The notes beneath the pieces are model-generated. The model was given only the letters and a program-made list of their open reading frames with translations, made no database searches and was not told the origin of the DNA. A program made the position numbers and the translations under genes. From Nilaparvata lugens (taxonomy: Eukaryota; Arthropoda; Insecta; Hemiptera; Delphacidae): a stretch of DNA of 64,000 bases. Within the stretch, counting starts at the first letter, position 1. Every line of letters begins with the position of its first letter. The stretch is from positions 62,746,295-62,810,294 of the forward strand of contig NC_052507.1 in assembly GCF_014356525.2 (NCBI RefSeq). Direction: 5' to 3'. Shown here one piece after another: positions 37,301 through 47,200 of the stretch.

Positions 37301-40300
37301 CTATCAATGTTCTTCTTGTTGGATTGGTCCCACAACCACAGAATAGATACAGAATGGAAACTATCAATGTTCTTCTTGTTGGATTGGTCCCACAACCACA
37401 GAATAGATACAGAATGGAAACTATCAATGTTCTTCTTGTTGGATTGGTCCCACAACCACAGAATAGATACAGAATGGAAACTATCAATGTTCTTCTTGTT
37501 GGATTGGTCCCACAACCACAGAATAGATACAGAATGGATACTATCAATGTTCTTCTTGTTGGATTGGTCCCACAACCACAGAATAGATACAGAATGGAAA
37601 CTATCAATGTTCTTCTTGTTGGATTGGTCCCACAACCACAGAATAGAAACTATCAATGTTCTTCTTGTTGGATTGGTCCCACAACCACAGAATGGAAACT
37701 ATCAATCAAACGCCTATCCAACCAATGCTTTTTACATGGCACAAATACTAGACACGGCACGTGACCTTAGGAAGTTCCAATCCTGGTCTTCTGATTGGCT
37801 CGTGGCAGTGAACGAGATCAATTGATCCGGATCAGTAAAGTGATCCGAACCTCCCATCAATACTATTACAATGCGGAACTTTCTCACAAGATGGCGGATT
37901 TTTGTGCCAGGCTACTAGCCGAGTTTCCATACTGTATGTATACTGTACCACAACGGAGGCTTTTCCTGTATAGAATAAATTAACATTTCTATGTCAATAT
38001 TCATTGTAGACATTTTTTAAAGTTGAAAATACAAAATACTGCGCAACTTACTACGTGGGAAGATGGAACTAAACTGAAAGAAGGCAGAATCCGTTTGGCC
38101 GAAAACGCTCATGTTGGGCGTCAAGCCGACTGCGCAAATCAGCTCGGCTCGGCCCGGCGTTGATTTGAATGCTCCCCACTAAATCCTGCATAGTTAGCGC
38201 GCAAGCGGATTCCGCCCGGCCCGGCGTTGATTTGAATGCTCCCCACTAAATCCTGCATAGTTAGCGCGCAAGCGGATTCCGCCCGGCCCGGCGTTGATTT
38301 GAATGCTCCCGACCAAATCCTGCATAGTTAGCGCGCAAGCGGATTCCGCCCGGCCCGGCGTTGATTTGAATGCTCCCGACCAAATCCTGCATAGTTAGCG
38401 CGCAAGCGGATTCCGCCCGGCCCGGCCCGGCCCAGCTTTGGTGTGAAACCCCACTAAACGATCACCTATAGACTACAATGTGATATCTCCTTATGCTATC
38501 TTTTTTCTCTATTGTAATATATATTCCTACTGTAATAGTGTAATTTAAGTTTTTAATAATATGTATTATTTCCAGACCCGTCTCATTAGAAATGAAGGTG
38601 ATAATATCTTCACTGTACCGGAAACTGATACTGATACTGTATATGTGGGAATCCAGCTATAATTTGGCTCATTTTTCAATACTGTATAGACCTAATAAAA
38701 CTTGATCTTTGTTTTTTAACAATAATACACTATTGATTGTTTAATTAATTGATAAATATATCATCATGGTAGTATTAAAGACAATCATGATAAGTAAGAG
38801 ATTTGCTCATTATTTTGAATATTTGGAAATTCTGTATGTATTTAAATGTTTTTATAATATATTTATTCAACACAATACAGTAGGCCATGTAGTTTAATAT
38901 CGTCAAAAATGAGAATACAATATTCATTACATATCACAATACAATATTACACATGGATACTTGAAATAGTTATTTGTGCAACTAGTGCGCAAAGTAACAG
39001 TTTGCTGCACCGAAAGAAACACGGCTCGGGCGGAATGGTTTGTTGAGTGCAGCAGAGGAACTTTGCGCACGTATTTCACATTAAATTTTTCCTACAGTTA
39101 CCATTGAATATGAGAAGTGGGTAATTATGGGTAAAATTGCCTGAATTCCATCAAATGTTTTTCTGTGTAATTTTATTATTGATAAAAACCTTAATCCTAA
39201 AATCCTAATGTCCTCGTTGTCCTTGGTTATAATATATAATTTAATAATTAGCTCGTTGTGCTTGGTTGCACCTCTGCTCACTATAGCAGCCACAGCAGTC
39301 ACTGTTACCAACTTCATTTTGATTTTGCTGCACTGTTGCTCCATATAACCTACTAAGTATTTTGCGTTGCCATGTTGCAAATCTGGAGTGCAGAAAAATT
39401 TTTCCCGCACTAGAGCGGAAAAGTGATTCTTTGCGTTCTGTAATCAGTGCAGCAATGGCCACTTTACAACGTAACTGTAGGAAAAAATAATTTCAATCAA
39501 TCAATAATCCATATTTTATTGCCATAAAACACAAAGTGTTGTAACGTCAAAGATAGAATTCACCATTGATTACTAATCAACCATTTTTAAATTCGATATT
39601 TCTTCAGGATCTGTTATAGAAAACATGTTATGGTGTTTGAACGAACTTGGTAACATCGTATTTCCCTTTTCTGAATCAATTTTTTGTACTGTTAATTTTT
39701 TGATCAATTGTCAAAGATTCAACTAGACGTGTTAATCGATATTAATGGTTAAATGCAATGTTTGTTTATTGAAATTTTTGTTTTCAGACACAATGGTTTG
39801 CACGGGATGCTGTACGACATTAGACCACATTGTCACCTATCTCTTCAAACAGCTTTCACAAAAAGGTGAGACCTATTAATGTACCAATAGCTGTTGAAAA
39901 TAATTGTTAAATTCAAATTTGAAACAAGGAAACAAATTTCTAACGGACATATTTTTCATTGAAAGTGTGTGATACTTGAAAAATTGAATCTGACATCTGA
40001 CTTTATCCTAAGGGTAACTAACCGGAACTTTATTTCTGGATATTTATTCTTATATTCGATATACAGTAACTTAGTGGAATGAAATATTTTGTAGCTATCA
40101 CTATTAAGGATAATCGCCCACTGGAACCGTATTCAACCGATCCGTTCGGCCGTTGGATTGGACGAATCTGCCGGCCGTTAATTCGGCCGAATGTGGTCGT
40201 CCATTGGAACCATTTACGTCAGTCTAGTTCAGTAGTTGGTTGAACTATTGAATATTGTATACATATTGAATTAACTACTATCATAGCCACCACAATTTTT

Positions 40301-43300
40301 CATAAACAATGATTATATTGAGATTTCGAAAATTGAATAAACAAATATCCACTAAATTAGTTATTCATTACAATAATCTTACCTTCAAATCCTATTTGTT
40401 CAGTAATCTTTGTCTACAGATTCCTTTGAACATCACGACGATGATATCTTTTGTCTCTCATATCCCTTAATGAAACATGCTTTTGAGCCAAACTTATAAA
40501 TTTTTCATTGTCCATAGTTACAACTTTATAAGACAGAACAACTTTAAAAAACAAAAACAAACAAGACTGAAACAATTTTAGGTTAGGAGCACTTTGTTGT
40601 CTCAGCTCGACTAGGTAGTTCGACCGGATAGAAAATCCTATTCAATTCGGATCGAAAAATTGATCGGCCGGAGACGGCCGTGCACTGCCGTATGAACCTG
40701 TTGCAATGGACGAGCATCTATTCCTTTCTTTGCTGGGGGATCGTTTGGACGAGTTCGGTAGTTTTCGGCAGATGCTAGTTCGGACGAAATCGGTTCCAGT
40801 GGACGGCCCACCTAAAACTGTCAATCGTGTGAATGCACTGTTCAGTTTCATCATTTATAGTTTGAGGTCCAACTATTAACATCGGTTGAGTGTTGCTATT
40901 TGTAAGAAAAATATCAGTTTGAATAAATCTCTCTAAGGGCCGATTTCCGAGCTCGGGATTCAGCTAAGTTTTAGACTTCAAACAGCTGGAATCAGAAAAT
41001 TGGCTTTCCGAAATGGGGCGTAGTCGCACTCCACGTTTAAATTAAATTTCGAAACACTAGACAATTGAACACAAAATAAAATAAAGAGAAATAGTGTAAA
41101 GCTTCAGCTATTTTTAATTATTTAAGAATGTTTCATTTCGTCAAGGAAAAACGTTTCCAATTATAGAAATGAGAAAATAAAGATTATCAAGAAAACTGCG
41201 ACTACGCCCCGTTTCGGATAGCCAATTTTATGACTCCAGTCGCAGTTTTTATGATATTTAATTTCTCATTTATATAATTGGAAACGTTTTTCCTTGACGA
41301 AATGAAACATTCCTGAATAATTCAAAATATCTGAAACTTAACATCAATTTCTCTTTATTTTATTTTGTGTTCAATTTTCTAGTTTTTCGAAATTAATTTA
41401 AACGAGAACTGCGACTACGCCCCGTTTCGGAAAGCCAATTTTCTGACTCCAGCTGTTCAAAGTCTGGAACTTGGCAAAATCCCGAGCTCGGCTTCTTTTT
41501 CCAGTCACGCCAAAAACTATTGTATTTTAATGAAAATATATCATATTAATCTATTCTATTTATGTATCTATCTCTGTAGAAACGGCTGTGATACTACTAT
41601 CTTAGAATAAAACAATCTTATAAGTTTTCTCTGCTACTAAGTTGTAACTACTGTTGGAATGTCATTGTTTTGTTGGAATAATATTTATGTGTGTGATGTT
41701 TGCAGGCAAGAAGAGACAGGGTTCGGCGCCGCCCGGAAATGACATGTTCCTGCAGGTGTTGGAACTGCACCCAGAAATCCTCCAGCAGATGCTGAGCACT
41801 GTGCTGAATGTGATTATGTTTGAAGACTGTCGCAACCAGTGGTCCATGTCTCGCCCGCTGTTAGGGCTCATACTGCTCAATGAAGAGGTAACCAACCACT
41901 AAATCCCTCTTCAAAAACTATTACAATAAGTGCTCATGGTTGACCGAACGTAGAATATAGAGTATGGGTGAAGCCCGCCCTACGATTGGTGATTAGCGGT
42001 TGACCAATGAAGGCTGAGCTCTATTATCATTGACGGAGGCTAGCACGCCCAAAAATAGTGAGGATTTTATTGATTATAGGATCATATTGATTGATCGAGT
42101 GAAGTGAGGTCTAAAGGTGCGTACAGATATATGCGCCGCGAACATGAGCAATTCACTTTTAAACAGCTGATTATATCTGTATTTTTACAGAAACGGTAAG
42201 ATACAGATATAAAAAGCTTGGCATCAGCTGATTAAAAGTGAATTGCTCATGTTCGCGGCGCGTATATCTGTACGCACATTTAGATTCAAGTCGTCGGTTT
42301 TGCATTTCTCTTTTATGTTTTATATGTTCCGCATTTACGGCGAAACGCGGTAATAGATTTTCATGAAATTTGACAGGTATGTTCCTTTTCAAATTGCGCG
42401 TCGACGTATATACAAGGTTTTTGGAAATTTTGCATTTCAAGGATAATATAAAAGAAAAAGGAGCTTCCTTCATACGCCAATATTACAGTAAAAATCATAC
42501 TATAGAATTATTCATCATAAATCAGCTGTCGAGTGGATTATAAATTGCATGCAATTCAATATCTCAATGTAACTTGGTGAAGAAACAGCTGTTGTGTGGA
42601 CTATTAACTGCATGCAGTGAGGCATGCAATTGATAACTTGAAATAGCATAGTATTTTCTCCCGACTTTTCTCTGCTTTCAACTCGGTAAGCTTTTGATGA
42701 TAGTAGCATAGCTGTTCGCATCAAATCATTAGCATTGTCGATACAATAACCCAAACAGCCATTAGTCGTTTATACATCGATATCTCGCCGACACGACAGG
42801 ACAGGACAGAATTTACTCTGATGGGCAGTATTAGAGGAGACTGTGGTTTATAACTGCGCGAGGTCTACTGTTCACAGAACTACTAGTTATTGACCGAACG
42901 TAGTGAGGTCTATGTTTTAACTCTGATTTTCTTTTGTCTATATCTATGCATGTAACTCATTCACGGCCAAACGCGTTGATAGAATTCTATGAGATTTGGC
43001 AGGAATATTCCCTTTTCAACTGCGCGTCGATGTATACACAAGGTTTTTTGAAATTTTGCATTTTAAGGATAATATGAAAAGAAAATGAATTCCTCCATAC
43101 TCCAATATCACTATATATATAATCTACTCTGAAGATAGGATTAATCAGACTATAGAATTATTCATAATCAATCAGCTGACAAGTTGATTATTCATTGACT
43201 GCATAACACAGATGTCTGGAGAAGCCGGTAAACTGGTGACACCAGATACTTGTGGATGAGAAAACTGCGTGAGGTCTACTGTTCACAGAACTACTAGTAC

Positions 43301-43910
43301 TATTATTTTTCGGAGTACATTTTCCTTTGTGTAAATTGTCAAATTTTATTATTTTTAAAAGTCGTCAAAACAGCTGTTTACAGATGAAATATTTCGACAA
43401 AAGAGTGTTCTATGAATGAACTGCTCACCCACCTACCTCATGCATGAGAAGGAGGTTACAAAGTCCATTTCTCAAGGATGGGGTGGACCCCCTGTTAGTT
43501 TCCCTGGAAGGAGTCTCATGCCAGTTGATAGAGCTGATAAATAACTATACAGGATATGAATTTGAGAAAAATAGATCAAGTCATTTTTGAAAAATCTTGA
43601 TAGAAATTTAACAAACTCCATTTTTCTGAAGTATATTACGGAGCTCCTGCAATTTTCCCAGAAATTAGACTCATGTCAGTTGATAGGGCTTATAAATAGC
43701 TATCCAGGGTATAAATTTGAAGAAAATCGTTAGAGCCGTTTTCGAGAAAACCGTGAAAAACATGGTTTTTTAGTCATTATCCGCCATTTTTCCGCCATTT
43801 TGAATTGAATTTTATTGAATTCCTTATTGTCGGATCCTCATGGTATAAGGACCTTGAGTTTGAAATTTCAATTTCATGGTTAATTAGGAATTGAGTTCTC
43901 ATGTTCACAG

Positions 43911-43994
<84 letters not shown>

Positions 43995-44004
43995 ACACAC
44001 ACAC

Positions 44005-44042
<38 letters not shown>

Positions 44043-44062
44043 ACACCACACACACACACACC

Positions 44063-44116
<54 letters not shown>

Positions 44117-44117
44117 A

Positions 44118-44155
<38 letters not shown>

Positions 44156-44199
44156 CACACACACACACCACCACACACACACACAACACACACACAACA

Positions 44200-44239
<40 letters not shown>

Positions 44240-47200
44240 CACACACACACACACACACACACACAGACCAACACCTAAAAATCATGTTTTTGGACTCAGG
44301 GGACCTTGAAACATATAGAAAACTTGAAATTAGGGTACCTTAATTTTTAGAAACCCTAATTTTTTGAGGTTAGGCTTTTGTATCTATTCAATAACCAGCA
44401 GGTAACCCGTGCTCTGCAAGGGTGTAATTGAAAACTTGACCTACTGAAATCTTGAAGGATTTAAAATAGGCATATAAACATCCTCGGTTTATTAAGAATC
44501 TATATGCTGAATTTCGATTTAGTCTGTTCAGAAGTTCAGACGTGATGATGCGTCATTCGTGAATTTCCCATCCCGTACATGTATAAGCCAGTTCTTATAA
44601 ATAGAAATACAAATCTCAGATCCCTTTTTGAAATATTTTATCACAACATGTTTCGGACATTTATGCCATTTTCAAGTGATTTAAAATCTACTGAGATTTT
44701 GAATGAAAACAACTACTGAGAACAACTAATGAAAACAACTAGTATTTTAAACAACTACTAAGATTTGTATTTTTATTTATATTACAAATAGTCCTAAACA
44801 GAAAAGAGACAAGCCTTCTTTCCTTCATTATTGTATAGATAATCTTCAAAGTCTAATTCTCAGTTTAATGTCGTTTGAATTCTGTTGCAGTACTTTAACC
44901 AGTTGAGAGAAAACATAATCAGGAGTCAGCCGCCGGACAAACAGGCGCCCATGGTGCAGCTATTCGAGAACCTCATGGACAGCATTGAAAGAAATCTACT
45001 CACAAAAAATAGAGACAAGTAAGTGTCCTGACAAAACTTACTACTTATTATTTATTGGCCCATAAGTGGCCATAAGTGTTTTGAAACACTAAATTCTACA
45101 ATGGAAAAAACAATGGAATTCAACAGATTTTTAGAGAAATATTTTTTATTTACTATTGCTATCTAGTCATGAGACTAATGAGCAAATTTTATCGAACCCC
45201 ACTAAATAAAAATAAAATACAGTGAAACTTTCACTAGAATCTCTTACTGCTAATGATAATATTATGTACTTGAATTAAATAACTGTACTATAAAGCATGA
45301 TTTTATTGTTTCACTCAATCGCTGCTCTGCTTAAAGAGAAATATGAATTGATTTAATTGCTTGCTTTCAATTTTTTCAATCTGTATAGAACTGATTGTTT
45401 TGTTCCTACAAAATCTCAAACTTTATGTGCCAGTTGCACAAAACCCGATTACATGTTAATCGTGATTAATATCATGAGAACCAATCAGAGAAGCCTTCTT
45501 TTCTATAGAGTTCTATTATTTTTTTCAATAAAGCCTTCTCTGATTGCATCTCGTGAAATATTAATTACGATTAAAATACAAGCGGTTTTTGGGCAACCGG
45601 GCATATTTATTGAAGACTCTCTTTCTAATAAATCAACCCTATAATGAGGTCCCCGTTATAATGGCTACCGGTATACCACAGATATCAGATACCGGTATAT
45701 CTAATATAATCTAATATCAACTGTTCATTCTTGTTAAAAATAATCAATTATATTTTATTCCCCAAGAAAATAACATATCGTTTTAATTACTAAGTAATAC
45801 ATTTTCATAATAAATTGAGATTAAATATTTTGTTGATTATGTTTCTACATTGTTATGGCAAGATTGCTGAGCTAGAAAATGATAGCGCTATCAGCTTTGT
45901 CGAATCATAGACAAGGACAGCAACACCAATGTTAATCAACTACTGCCAATATAACGTGGACCTCACTAAATCTGCTTTGTCTAATGATAAACAAGGATAG
46001 CAAATCAAGGTTAATCAGGTGCTGACTATAATGTGAAACTGACAATAGATACCTCACAGGTAGATCACTCACATTATTTTCTATTGTATTTTTTTTTACT
46101 AGCAGGTAACCCGTGCTTCGCAAGGGTCTAATAACAAATTGACAAACTGAAAACTAAGCGCCGGTTTCCGAGCTCGGGATTTAGCTAAGTTCTAAACTTT
46201 AAGGCCCGCCGCAAAGTAGACCCACGCTAATCCACGAAAAGCAACCCACGCCGTGGGATGTTATGTAAACCATTGCTATAGAATTATTCATAATCAATCA
46301 GCTGACAAGTGGATTATTCACTGCATGTATTACACAGATGTCTGGAGAAACCAAGCAATGGTTCACAAAACATCCCACGGCGTGGGTTGCTTTTCGTGGA
46401 TTAGCGTGGGTCTACTTTGCGGCGGGCCTAAACAGCTGGAGTCAGAAAATTGGCTTTTCGAAACTGGGTGTAGTCGCAGTTTATGATAATCTTTATTTTC
46501 TCATTTCTCTAATTGTAAACGTTTATCCTTGACGAAATGAAACATTCCTAATTAGCTGGAATGTTGAATTCCTAATTCAAAATAGCTGGAACTTTACACT
46601 ATTTTCTCTTTATTTTATTTTGTGTTCAATTTTCTAGTTTTTCGGAATTTAATTTAAACGTGGACTGCGACCACGCCCCGTTTCCGAAAGCCAATTTTCT
46701 GACTCCAGCTGTTTGAAGTCTAGAACTTGGGTCAGTGGACGCCAAACAGTCGATCGCGAGCTACCGGTAGCTCGTGGGGTAGTTTTTGGTAGCTCACAGG
46801 AATGCTCGTGCAAAAGAATGTCGTCCAGTTTGAATATAAACACTTTCCCAGTCTGAAGAAAATCAATGACGAGAAAAATCCTCCACAGCACCGCAGCAAT
46901 AACCAAGAATACGTTACAATTCTTTCAGACTTGAGACAACAGTTTGATCAACGATTTCAAGATTTAAAAAGCATATCAAATTATGGTACAATTCATCAAC
47001 TCTCTTATGTAGAGATCTATGCAGAAGATTTTGAAGCTTGTGTTGTACAACATTTTGGTGGAGATCAGGTCTCAGTTGAAATGAAATTTGTGGATTTTCA
47101 AAATGATCTGTCTCTCAGATCACTTCCTAAAACTGGAAATATTTGGCCTCAAGTCCCCAAAGAAAAATATCCAAATACTTTTTAAGTTGCATTGAGGTTG

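Larger units (their letters stand above)
34460..38454. mobile_element. 4-kb Harbinger-type inverted-repeat element filled with LINE tails and tandem repeats
   Basis: Ends GGCGGATTTCACACCAAAGC on the left and GCTTTGGTGTGAAACCCCAC on the right are inverted and flanked by TAA (34457-34459, 38455-38457). Subterminal GGGCCGGGCCGAGCC runs mirror the right-hand GCCCGGCCCGGC run. Inside lie LINE tails at 34590-35340, 35914-36426 and 36794-37030, a 60-bp minisatellite (37194-37700) and a 67-bp tandem array (38138-38425). No transposase remains. Confidence 0.72.

Noticed and set aside
37152..37825. Four overlapping repeat ORFs of 128-216 codons
   Set aside because: A 60-bp tandem repeat (a multiple of three) keeps all these frames open; no start context, domain or conservation is visible.
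43777..44343. Long Cys-Val and His-Thr ORFs on both strands
   Set aside because: They are translations of an AC/GT microsatellite inside a dispersed repeat, and all frames are open because of the dinucleotide period.
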